Numbered from the stretch's first letter, positions 1 through 8,056 are shown. The stretch is 18,165 nt of DNA from Stereocaulon alpinum (GCA_018257865.1 JAEUBA010000248.1:1-18165), one strand, 5' to 3'. A program made the numbers and translations. Notes: generated by a model not told the origin, from the sequence alone.

Positions 1-1600
1 TAGCTTCTTTAGTATTACTATATTCGCTTCGCAGAACTTCTTTAGGTAGTATCTATAATCTAGGTACGCTTAAAATACCCTTTAAAAGGTCTCCCCTATT
101 TCTATATATACTACTCTTAGGAACCTATTTAGGATCCCTAAAATCCCTAGGGCCTTATCTGCTACTAGGTACTAGATTATATCCCTTACCTCCTTTATAG
201 TAATCTCGCTGTCTATTATAATAGGCTTTAGGTAATTAGCCCCCTTAATATCCGTTAGGTCTACTAAGGGTAAAAGCGGAAAGAGGACCCTCCTTAAGGC
301 CTCTACCTTCCCTTTAAAGTCTATCGCTTTATTCCCGTTCCCGTCTTTAATAGCTAGGAATTATAGTAGCTCTTTAAGGCGTATACTTCTCTCCCTTCCC
401 TACTTAGTAAGTTACTATACTCCTCCTAGCCTTAGTAATACTCTATAGACCCCCTCTTAGAAAGCTATTATCTTAGTCTTTTATAGGATAGTAATCTTTT
501 TCCTTTTAGTTTAGTAGAGAGCCTCCTTAGTCTATATATTTCTACTATAGTAGTAGGCCTTAAGCGCTACCTATAATACTTTAGTAACTCTTATATACGC
601 CCCGTTCTAGTATAGTTTAGCTCCGGTATAGGGTTCCTTAAATAGGATAGTATTCTCTACTACCTCCTATAGCGCAGCTATAAGCTTATTAATATATAGG
701 TTAATTACTTCCTCTAAGTCTAATAAGTATCTACCTATAACCTTATTTAGGATCCTTATATATTTCTAGATCTCTTTACTAGTTACCTCCGTCTCTATCC
801 TTTTCTAAGCTCTCTTCTAATATACCTAGCGCTTACTTTAGGTCTATTCTAGCTCCGTTATAATTAGTATATAATCTAACCTTATATTAAGGTCTTCTCT
901 TACTCCGCACTTCGCTATTATATTATACGCGCCTTCGGTTAGGAATATAAGGTTGATAGCGCTCTCTAAGCCCCTACTTTACTATATAACTAACTTCTTT
1001 AGTAGTCTAAGGACTATCCCCTTCTCTCCTACTACTTCCAGTAGCTTATCTACTATTATATAGTATATAGCTCGTCCTAGGTTATTTTATTAGGGGTAGT
1101 ATAGGTTGAAATCCCCTACTATAATATATTCGCCTTCGCTTTCTAAGGCCTCCTTTAGCCTTAGGATAGTTATAGGGCTATCTACTAATATATAGCTTAC
1201 TAGCGAAGGGTTATAGATATTATATACCTATACCCTCTCTACTATCAGTTCCTTAGTATTTTCGTCCTTAGTATTAGTATTATTTTAGGTTCTCTTAGTT
1301 TAGATTTATAATAAGTATAAGTTACCCTCCTAGTACTCTACCCCCTAGTCGTTAGGATCTATCCTTTTATTTATATAGAAGTATATTCTAGCCTCTAGGT
1401 TTCCCCTATAGGCTAGGTAGAACCTACTTATACTTATATTATATAAGGTTCTATTTATTAGGTTATATACTAGCTCTTAAATTGCTAATACGTCTATATC
1501 TTTTATATCTTTATTTTTAAGAAGTAGTGCTATTACTATATCCTTCTTCCTCTATATATTATATTATAGTATTTTTAGGTAGGGTATATTCCTTATTAGG
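1..1600 (-). pseudogene. LINE copy 1 ORF2 remnant: AP-like endonuclease and start of reverse transcriptase
   Basis: The minus strand from about 1590 downwards translates to the start of a Tad1-type ORF2 protein: an ILQYNI-type first strand (about 1555-1572), then DVLAIQE (catalytic Glu of the endonuclease/exonuclease/phosphatase fold) near 1480-1500, RIYFYINKRIDPND near 1370-1400, and GDFNL at about 1100-1118, the conserved Asp/Asn strand of the fold. The left edge (1-60) reads as the segment just before the RT palm. The enzyme would nick target DNA so that reverse transcription can be primed on it. Stops replace Trp/Gln codons throughout. Compared with copy 2 this copy is slightly less mutated, for example GDFNL here against EDFNL in copy 2. 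No start codon can be assigned with confidence, because ATG codons are destroyed by TG to TA changes. Confidence 0.8.
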
Positions 1601-1711
1601 TAAGGGCTACTTAGACGTTCTCCTATATTTAGGTAGTCTTAGTAGTCTTTACTACTCCTAAAGTCTACTTAAGGGTATTTATTAGACTAATCCTCTCTAT
1701 AGATAGGGGCT

Positions 1712-3020
1712 ATTACCCTTATTTTACTTTAGAGAGAGTTATTAGTTATCCCCTCTTCGCTACCTCCTTAGTTCCTTTCTAAGGCTTATCTATTATATCC
1801 TCTAAGGCCTTCCTCTTCCCTTTAGAGATTACTTTATACTACCTTTTTAGGCTAGTCCTTTTTAGTATCGCTAGCGTAGGCCCTATTAAGTATTACTTTA
1901 AGGTCTCTTTAAAGTATTTCGGCTTATACTTAATTCTCTACCTAGCCTTAGTATTCTCCTTCTATTAGATTAAGTAGGTTTTACTCTATACTAAGTACTC
2001 CCCCTTATATACTATATACTTAGGCTTACTACTAGCTCTTTCTATATAATTATTAGTTATATAGTTTTAGGCGTATATCCTATAGTAGGTAGGGTATTTA
2101 TACGCCTTAGTAATATATCTATACCTATAGTAGTTAAAGTACTACTTAGGGGTAGCTTCTCTCTCCTAGTAATTATAGAAGAGGAGGCTATTCTCTACTA
2201 CTATCCCCTCTATAATAAGCTAGTTCGCCGCCTTTAGGCTTAGGACCTTAATTATTAGTATAGAGAATCTCTTCTCCCTCTTAAGTATATCTAGCTTTAA
2301 TATAAATATAGGCTATTTAGCCTTTATTATCTCTAACTCTAAGTAGAGCTTTCTATTATCTTTCTTTAGAGTTTTAAAGATCCCCTATTAGTCCTTTATA
2401 TCTATTATCTTTTCTACTCTATAAATTACTATTATTACTATCTTTTAGAGGACTTTCGCTAACTTATAGAGTCTCCTTACCTACCTATTATCCTTCTCTA
2501 ACTCCTCCCTAGCCTTTACTAAGGCTATTTAGAGAATAATATCCCCCCTTATAATCCTCCTTACTATAATAATCTCCCTAGCTACTCCCCCTACTCCCCT
2601 AAATATTTATACTAGTTAGGGAAGAGTTACTATAGCTATCTATATCTTTTCGCTAGTATTATTAATCCTAACTGTTACCTACTTCGCTTTCTTAATATCT
2701 TCTACCCTAAGTATAGCTAGGTAGATAGTATTTTAGCCCCTTTAGGCTATATAGGCTATATCCGCCTAGCTGTTATTTACCCTTTTAGTTAGGTAGTCTT
2801 TACGCGTTAGTTAGCTATAGTACTCCTTTATAGTATATCTTTTAGTAGTATTCTCCTATATATACTCTATAATCCTTTTTACTATATTCTAGAAAAAGCC
2901 CTATATAGTCTTATTTATATTTGCTTATAGTATCCCTTAGACCTTCTCTATAAACTTTAGTAGCGCCTATTCTATAGCCTTTATATACTATATTCTTTCT
3001 TTAATTCTTTCCCTACCTTA
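1712..3020 (-). pseudogene. LINE copy 1 ORF1 (Gag-like, zinc-knuckle) remnant
   Basis: About 430 codons on the minus strand, a usual size for Tad1 ORF1. The N-terminal half is charged and helical in character (ALLKFIEKV, GILQANINKT near 2900-3000). The C-terminal third carries a CCHC zinc knuckle in RIP-altered form: about 2100-2145 reads YFNYYRYRYITKAY, where the Tyr residues occupy the Cys/His positions of a Cx2Cx4Hx4C knuckle, followed by remnants of two further knuckles. This is the nucleic-acid-binding part that packages the LINE RNA. TAC/TAT in place of TGC/CAT is what CA to TA and TG to TA changes produce. The end is set near two consecutive stops at about 1712-1720, of which one may be original. 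ORF2 begins about 120 bp downstream. Confidence 0.75.
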
Positions 3021-3230
3021 AGGGCCTTATAAATTTTTAGTAGGTTTCTACTATTATTACTATCGCCTTATTATTATATTAGGACGCGTTCTTTATCTAC
3101 CTTTACTACTAATACCTCCCTTCTCTCCTCCCCCCCTATCTCGTATTATTTTGCTGGGTTCGTAACCTAGTGTGATCGCTCGTCTAGCTTAGTAGGCCTG
3201 CTCGCCCGTCGTGCTCGTTATCGTCGCCAT
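3021..3230 (-). other. LINE copy 1 5' UTR, partly un-RIPed
   Basis: Similar to the 5' ends of LINE copies 2 (about 15313-15526) and 3 (15998-16220, inverted). Contains pyrimidine-rich runs (3115-3140) and the motif GGTTCGTAACC at 3157-3167, also seen in the other copies. From about 3140 outward this segment keeps TG and CA dinucleotides that are TA in the other two copies, so mutation stops abruptly inside the UTR. Any promoter would be internal, as in other LINEs, but no defined promoter motif can be shown. Confidence 0.6.
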
Positions 3231-3239
3231 TAGATACGA

Positions 3240-4186
3240 CGCGGGATTATCAGAACTATTTGATAATAGGTGTCTTCATAACTTAATTAATATCTTTAAT
3301 AAAGATAAGGTAAAGATACTCCCTCCGTATTAACTATATAATTATAAGATCGAATTAGAGCTAGGGAAGAAGCTACTATAGAGCTAATTATACCTAATAT
3401 CTAGCTTTAAGCTATAAAAGGTGAAAGAATACCTTAAAGAGAATCTAAAGAAGGGCTTTATCTTACTAAGTACTACTCCGTACGCGTCCCCTATACTATT
3501 TATATAGAAGAAGGGTAGTAGCTTAAGATTCTGCGTAGACTACTATAGACTTAATACTATTATAATTTAGAACCGCTATCTAATCCTACTAATTAAAGAA
3601 GCCTTAGCTTATATAGTAGGTTATAAGTACCTTACTAAGCTTAATATTATTACTATATTTAATAAGCTTAGAATATATCTAGATAGTAAGGACTATACTA
3701 CCTTTACTACTTCTTTCGGAGCGTTTAAATACTATATATTACTTTTTAGACTAACCGGAGGCCCTACCTCCTACTAGTAATATATAAACGATACCTTATT
3801 TAAGTATCTTAATAACTTTTACTAAGTATACTTAGATAATATCCTAATTTATAGTAAGACTAAGAAGGAGTATTAAGAGTATATTAAAAAGGTCCTTATA
3901 TAACTATACGAAGTAGGCCTTTAGGTAGATATTAATAAATACGAATTCTATATATAAGAGACGAAGTTTTTGGGATTAATAGTATCTACTAGTAGACTAA
4001 GAATAGATCCTAATAAAGTTAAAGTAGTTACTAACTAGGAAGCCCCTACCTACCTAAAGGAGGTATAAGTATTTATTAGCTTCTATAACTTCTACTATTA
4101 ATTTATTAAGGACTTCTTAAAAATGGTAAAACTACTAGTAGTACTTACTAAAAAAGATTACCCGTTCTATTAGTCCGAAGTATATT
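3240..4186 (+). pseudogene. Gypsy A pol remnant, part 1: reverse transcriptase
   Basis: One frame reads as a Ty3/Gypsy RT from about 3240 to the insertion at 4187. Visible landmarks: NIFNKDKVK before the RT, YKIELELGKK, YASPILF near 3480-3500, LRFCVDYYRLN near 3520-3550 (the conserved basic/Asp-Tyr strand), YLTKLNI near 3628-3650 (first catalytic Asp region, RIPed to Asn), FGAFKYY near 3715-3735, and YLDN followed by ILIYSK at 3829-3858. YLDN is the YxDD active site with its second Asp changed to Asn, so the enzyme would be inactive even without the stops. Stops occur where Trp or Gln is expected, as in the LFI-stop-KK segment. Downstream is the FLGLIVS connection region and the thumb. Confidence 0.88.
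4174..4186. repeat. Left target-site duplication of the 4187-5380 insertion
   Basis: TCCGAAGTATATT, exactly repeated at 5381-5393. The 13-bp length and variable sequence fit target-primed reverse transcription. The duplicated bases belong to the Gypsy A frame (SEVY) and already carry the RIP-type TAT codon on both sides, so insertion followed mutation of this site. Confidence 0.93.
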
Positions 4187-4219
4187 GATTGATTAATTGA
4201 TTGGTTTATACGCCTATTC

Positions 4220-4237
4220 TAGTATCTATATATACTA
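4220..4237. other. Conserved 3'-end stem-loop of the LINE/SINE-like family
   Basis: TAGTAT-CTATAT-ATACTA: a 6-bp perfect inverted repeat around a 6-nt loop, found 33 nt from the outer end of the tail. The same 18 bp recurs in every tail in the window (9938-9955, 15158-15175, 18077-18094). In LINE/SINE partnerships the reverse transcriptase commonly recognises a 3' stem-loop. That role here is inferred. Confidence 0.55.
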
Positions 4238-4410
4238 ATGAGGGTGTTCTATTACATTATTTGTGAAACCAGTAGATGGTACACGTAGTGTGCCTTTCCT
4301 AGCCGTAAGAGAAACCATAGTATAGTGCCTAGATAAAAACTCCCGCTTATCCTTAACGATATAATTGCTTTTGGTCTGGGGATCACACCCTAGGCCTCCT
4401 TAATACCGGT

Positions 4411-4590
4411 AACTCTTAACTGTGTTCTTCAATATCATGCTGAGCGCTCTATAACATTGTTTCTAATACTAACTGTAACACACGCCCTTCGTACTATACT
4501 CAGCTCTTAAGGACCCTGCTGTATTCTTCTATATCCTTTAACTTTATTATAGCGCTAAGCGCCCTATAACTTTCTTTAACCTTTGCTGTG
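4411..4590. repeat. Degenerate tandem duplication inside the 1194-bp element
   Basis: Two imperfect units: one from about 4411 (CTCTTAACTGTGTTCTTC, then GAGCGCTCTATAAC) and one from about 4503 (CTCTTAA, CTGTATTCTTC at 4519, then AAGCGCCCTATAAC). Period is roughly 91-110 bp with small indels. Purpose unknown. Confidence 0.5.
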
Positions 4591-4597
4591 TCGATAC

Positions 4598-4617
4598 GGG
4601 GGGGGGGGAGGAGGGGG
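4598..4617 (+). other. G-run, possible G-quadruplex former
   Basis: Eleven consecutive G (4598-4608) followed by AGGA and five more G. In element orientation (minus) it is a C-run. The other G-runs at LTR junctions in this window are polypurine tracts, but no LTR lies here. Confidence 0.5.
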
Positions 4618-5380
4618 TGTATAGCCGTCCTGTAAGGGTTTGAGTTATTAGCGCTGATTAGTAGTGTTTATTAGTATCCGTAGTAGTACCGGATTTAGCT
4701 GTTCGGTGGTTTACTGGTTGAGGATGCGAGAAAGGGGGGAAGCCACATACACCGCCTAGGAGGCCTATACTCGTATAAAGAATCGGATAGCATAATATCC
4801 CGCTGGTCGTATTAGATAGTACTTACTTCTATCCTTATACACTTTGCTTCAGAGGGGAGCCAACCCTTCAGCTTATAATTATAGTCATACGGCGCCGCTT
4901 ACACTAAAGGCTCGCCTAGCCACTTAGATAGGGGCCGTCCTTTTCCAAAATACGCCTTCTAATTTATAACCTAGTATGTCCTTCTCTTAGTCCTGTATAC
5001 CCATAACCCTAGCCTTCCCCTAGGATAGACTGCGCGTCAGTCTTAACTAGTAGATACGTATCGAGCGCACGTAGATATTAGATTTTTCGAATTAACGGCT
5101 GGGCAGGTGTTACCTATGCTCTTTACTTATCGGGCTGAGATACTACACCTGATACCAATTCTTGCTGTCTAGTCTCGATCGTAGGGGAGGTATAATAGTT
5201 GTGGTGGAGTTGGGGTAGGTGTTATCGCGTTGCCCGAAAAACTCTGCACGGAGTTCTCAGCAACTATGCGACGTCTCAACATCGTTCAACCTGTAATGTA
5301 TTAGGGGAGACATCTCAGCTCTGAATAGGTATTCAGGTTCGTAGCCAGCACCGCGTACAGGTGTGTCTCTATCGCTAGCC

Positions 5381-5393
5381 TCCGAAGTATATT
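5381..5393. repeat. Right target-site duplication of the 4187-5380 insertion
   Basis: TCCGAAGTATATT, identical to 4174-4186. The Gypsy A frame resumes directly after it (SAFKEIKD), in frame with part 1 when the insertion is removed. Confidence 0.93.
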
Positions 5394-7555
5394 AATCAGC
5401 CTTTAAAGAGATAAAGGATTTAGTAACTAGTGCCCTAGTACTAAGGTATTATAAAAGATCTTAACTAGCGGTGCTGGAGATAGACTCCTTAGACTATATT
5501 AATAGTAGAGTATTATCGCAAGCGGACGATAATAGAGTACTATACCTAGTAGTATTCTATAGTAAGAACTTACTACTAGTAGAATATAATTACGAGATTT
5601 ATAATAAGGAACTACTAGCGATAGTTTACTACCTAGAGTACTAGCGCCCTAAACTTAAGTTAATAGATATTCTAATCTAAATCTTTACTAATTATAAGAG
5701 CTTAGAATACTTTATATAGATAAAGGAGCTAATACGCTGCTAAGCTAGATAGGCTAAGAAGTTAGTAAACTATAACTTTAAAATTATATACCGTACTAGG
5801 AAGTTAAATAGGAAAGTAGATACCCTAACTAAGTTACCTAACTTAGTACCTACTAATAAGGATAACTTATATCTAAAGTACTAATATTATATACTATTAT
5901 TACCTAAGTATTTCTAAGGTTATAATTTAACCTTCTTAATAGACTGAGAAGCTGAGGAGGGGGGTAAGCTTATAGAGGAGTAAATTAATATACTAATAGA
6001 TAAGGACTTACCTCTCTATACTAGAATTATATTAGCGAATTAGGATAATAAGGACTATATATAGGTGCGAGAGGCTATTAAGAAGAATCCTACTTAGATC
6101 TTTAAGGGTATTAACCTAAGGTACTGCTCCTAACGCTATTATACCCTCTTTTATAAAGAACGCCTTTAGGTCCCTACTTTACTAGAACTCTATATTAAAC
6201 TTATAAAGGAAAGCTATAATCTCCCCGTAAGCGGTTACCTAGGAAGGGACCGTATACTAGAGATTCTAAAGTATTAATTCTACTAGCTAAGTATAAAAGA
6301 GGAAGTAGCACGCTATATCCGTAACTGCTATATATATTAAAGAAGTAAAGTACTAAGAGATTAGTATAACGGACTCCTATAACCCCTACTAACTCTAGAA
6401 TAGCGTTAGTAGGATATCTTAATAGACTTTATTACTAGTCTCCTAATATCTAATAATCGTAACGCTGTTTATATACTAGTAGATTACCTTACTAAGGAAC
6501 AGCACTACGCCCTATATATAGCTACGGACGAAGGAACCTCTATAGAGGCTATAGTAGATATCTTACTTAACTACGTCTTCCGTACCTACGGTCTGCCTAA
6601 TTTAATAGTATTAGATCGAGGCCTATAGTTTATCTTATTAGTATAGAAGGCCTTATATAAGTAGTTACGAATTAAAGTAAAGCTATCTATAGTATTCTAC
6701 CTAGAAACTAATAGATAAACTAAAAGGGCTAATTAGGATATCGAGCGATAATTAAGGATATACTACTCCTATATATAGGATAATTAGTTATATTAGCTAC
6801 CTATCGCTAAATTTGCTAATAATAACGCTGTTACTAACGCTACTAGTATATCTCCTTTCTTCGCTAATAAAGGCTTCTATCCCCGTATATCTTTCTCGCC
6901 GCTAACAGAGCCCGGCCCCTCCGCCTAAGAAAGGATATAGGCTGCTAAGGCTAATAATATTACGGATAAAATAGTAGATATATTAGAATTTATTAAGGAA
7001 TAGTCCGCCTAGAGCCGTAAAAGGATAACGGACTAAGCGAATCGCTACTAATCTAATATATCCTATAAAGTAGGAGATTTAGTCTTCCTATCTAGTAGGA
7101 ATATTACTACAGCACAGCTGAGTAAGAAGCTAGACGATAAGATACTAGGGCTATTTAAAGTTATAGAGAAAGTAGGATATTCCTACCGCCTAGAGCTCCT
7201 AGTAAGTATACGGATCTATAATATATTCCACCCTAGCCTATTATATAAGGCTATAAGCGATCCCCTACTTAGATAACGCGCTAACCCGCTAGGGCTGGTA
7301 ATCGTCGATAATAAAGAGGAGTAGGAACTAGACGAGATATTAGACGCTTAATAGATAGGTAAGAACCGCCGGCTATAGTTCTACGTCTAATAGAAAGGCG
7401 AAGCGAAACCTAACCGTTAATAGTATAATACGGATAGTAATAAATTCGAAAACGTAGCTAATATCGTCGTAGATTTTTATCGCTGCTACCCTAGAAAGCC
7501 TAGCAGTCCTAGCTAATAGGAAACTACTTATACGTATTAGGGTTAATACTTTCTT
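5394..7555 (+). pseudogene. Gypsy A pol remnant, part 2: RNase H, integrase, chromodomain
   Basis: Continues the RT frame. RNase H: YEIYNKELLAIV at 5591-5626 and the expected dyad region after it. Integrase zinc finger: GYLGRDRI at 6233 onward and NCYIY-stop-RSK at 6323-6349, with His and Cys changed to Tyr. Integrase core: first Asp in DFITS at 6425-6427, second Asp in VLDRG at 6614-6616, and the third acidic residue (Glu before Arg-x-Asn) changed to Lys at 6722-6724. C-terminal region: KVGDLVFLS near 7065-7090, LFKVIEKVG near 7150-7180, IYNIFHPSLL near 7215-7240. A chromodomain follows at about 7320-7475 (ELDEILDA, then stops where aromatic cage residues are expected, then FENVANIV). In chromoviruses this domain steers integration to heterochromatin marks. 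The frame ends shortly before the polypurine tract. Confidence 0.87.
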
Positions 7556-7566
7556 AAGGGGGGGGG
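7556..7566 (+). other. Gypsy A polypurine tract
   Basis: AA followed by nine G directly before the TGATATTA start of the LTR. It is the usual primer site for plus-strand DNA synthesis and fixes the orientation of Gypsy A and the 5' boundary of the 3' LTR. Confidence 0.8.
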
Positions 7567-7788
7567 TGATATTACGGGCTAGCCTTTCGTTACTTACTAG
7601 TCCTTTATTACTTACTAGTATTTATATACGTTAGCGTTAATCTAACGCTAGGCCCCTTTGGCCTTAGCGCCTACTAAGCCGCGTCCCTAATATATTATAC
7701 ACACGCTCTATATACATAGCTTTCCTTTCTTAGATTTATTCTCCTAGTCTAATAACACCCCTATCGACTCGCTCTAGGCCGGCCCCTA
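7567..7788 (+). repeat. Gypsy A 3' LTR
   Basis: Begins TGATATTACGGG right after the polypurine tract and is taken to end at CCCCTAACA (7788), giving the TG...CA ends of LTRs and a length of 222 bp. An earlier end at AATAACA (7757) is also possible: it would leave 31 bp for Gypsy B but its ends pair better (TGATATTA against TAATAACA). A TATA-like stretch lies at 7619-7628. Several CA dinucleotides survive (around 7690-7720), so the LTR is less RIPed than the interior. The 5' LTR is not in the window, so the end cannot be checked by comparison here. Confidence 0.65.
7632..7650. other. Inverted repeat within Gypsy A LTR
   Basis: TAGCGTTA-ATC-TAACGCTA, perfect 8-bp arms and a 3-nt loop, just after a TATA-like stretch. 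Could be a protein-binding palindrome or RNA hairpin; role not shown. Confidence 0.5.
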
Positions 7789-7913
7789 ACAGTATAGCTC
7801 TAATAATAAGATATAAAAAGTATTATAGATCCTATAAGTTTATAGTAGTAGAAGGTAGTAAGCCTATACTCCTACTTTATTAGTAATCCTAAAAGGCCCT
7901 ACGAATTTATAAG
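7789..7913 (-). pseudogene. Gypsy B fragment 1: integrase C-terminal end
   Basis: The minus strand reads KFVGPFRIT (about 7880-7908), then VGVQAYYLLL and YRIYNTFYI-LLELY, the C-terminal integrase segment that in intact elements ends in an HVSLLEPY-like stretch. It joins in frame to the KKLS segment just beyond 8800 if the miniature LTR element (7914-8799) is removed. The frame stops being recognisable at about 7789, where the Gypsy A LTR begins, so any chromodomain of Gypsy B is not visible. The last five bases (7909-7913, ATAAG) are the left target duplication of the miniature element. Confidence 0.8.
7909..7913. repeat. Left target-site duplication of miniature LTR element
   Basis: ATAAG, repeated at 8800-8804 immediately after the 3' LTR. 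Five bp is the usual length for Ty3/Gypsy and many other LTR integrases. Confidence 0.88.
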
Positions 7914-8056
7914 TGTTAGGGCTCCGGGGTATACCGCACCCCCGGACTACTAAGCTATATAGAGTCTAATAGTATCGCCCTAGTAAGTACCGAACATTTT
8001 GAGTTTTACCCTTAGGGGTTTAGCGGTAGACTGCGCCTATAGTTACTAGGTTAATA
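7914..8056 (+). repeat. 5' LTR of the miniature element
   Basis: TGTTAGGGCT to AGGTTAATA, 143 bp. It differs from the 3' LTR at nine positions by hand alignment. Eight are C/T or G/A transitions and one is a G/C transversion, as expected if RIP acted after insertion. Contains hairpin TCCGGGG (7923-7929) with CCCCGGA (7940-7946). A primer-binding site just after 8056 could not be matched to a tRNA 3' end. Confidence 0.88.

Larger units (their letters stand above)
1..3230 (-). mobile_element. Tad1-like LINE copy 1, RIP-degraded, cut by left edge of window
   Basis: Non-LTR retrotransposon read on the minus strand: 5' UTR (about 3020-3230), ORF1 with zinc knuckles (about 1712-3020) and the N-terminal part of ORF2 (endonuclease and linker, 1-1600). 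The RT and 3' end lie left of the window. It is a direct repeat of LINE copy 2: position 1 here matches about 12085, at an offset that stays near 12.1 kb up to the 5' UTR. It also matches copy 3 in inverse orientation. CA and TG are almost absent, and in-frame TAA/TAG replace expected Gln, Arg and Trp codons, so it is dead. The outermost 5' UTR (about 3140-3230) still has TG and CA. The right border with Gypsy A is placed at about 3225-3240 from where similarity to the other LINE 5' ends stops and a Gypsy reading frame begins. Family assignment rests on domain order and motifs only. Confidence 0.85.
4187..5380 (-). mobile_element. Un-RIPed 1194-bp non-coding retroelement with LINE-like 3' tail
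   Basis: Flanked by a perfect 13-bp duplication (4174-4186, 5381-5393). The left end is GATTGATTAATTGATTGG, i.e. a (CAAT)n-type 3' tail when read on the minus strand, so the element is in minus orientation with its 5' end at 5380. The 40 bp next to the tail match the 3' end of the Tad1-like LINE (9920-9960, 15140-15180), and looser similarity continues for about 150 bp. The remaining 1 kb matches nothing else in the window and has no open frame of useful length on either strand. CA and TG are common here, unlike in its surroundings. It could be a SINE-like element using the LINE machinery through its 3' end, or a 5'-truncated copy of a diverged LINE subfamily with a long 3' UTR. A near-identical copy starts at 18047. 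Confidence 0.85.
3235..7788 (+). mobile_element. Ty3/Gypsy retrotransposon A (chromovirus type), 5' part missing, RIP-degraded
   Basis: Plus-strand LTR retrotransposon remnant. Order: end of protease/RT linker (about 3240), RT, RNase H, integrase, chromodomain, polypurine tract, 3' LTR. This order (RT-RH-IN-chromodomain) defines Ty3/Gypsy chromoviruses. Gag, protease and the 5' LTR are absent, replaced on the left by LINE copy 1. The element is split at 4187-5380 by a younger insertion, and removing that insertion and one target duplication restores a continuous reading frame. RIP is strong in the RT half and weaker in the integrase/LTR half, where some CA dinucleotides survive (for example around 6498, 6905 and 7110). 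Its 3' LTR abuts Gypsy B at 7789. Confidence 0.88.

Noticed and set aside
3246..3267. ATTATCA...TGATAAT hairpin at the LINE 1 / Gypsy A border as a transposon end
   Set aside because: The Gypsy A reading frame appears to run through it, the arms are only 7 bp, and no duplication flanks it; probably chance.
4598..4617. Polypurine tract or telomeric repeat
   Set aside because: No LTR follows the G-run and no TTAGGG units occur; it lies inside the non-LTR insertion.
5336..5346. pol III B-box / tRNA-derived SINE promoter
   Set aside because: The match is on the strand opposite to the element's orientation, no A box lies at the right distance, and no cloverleaf can be drawn.
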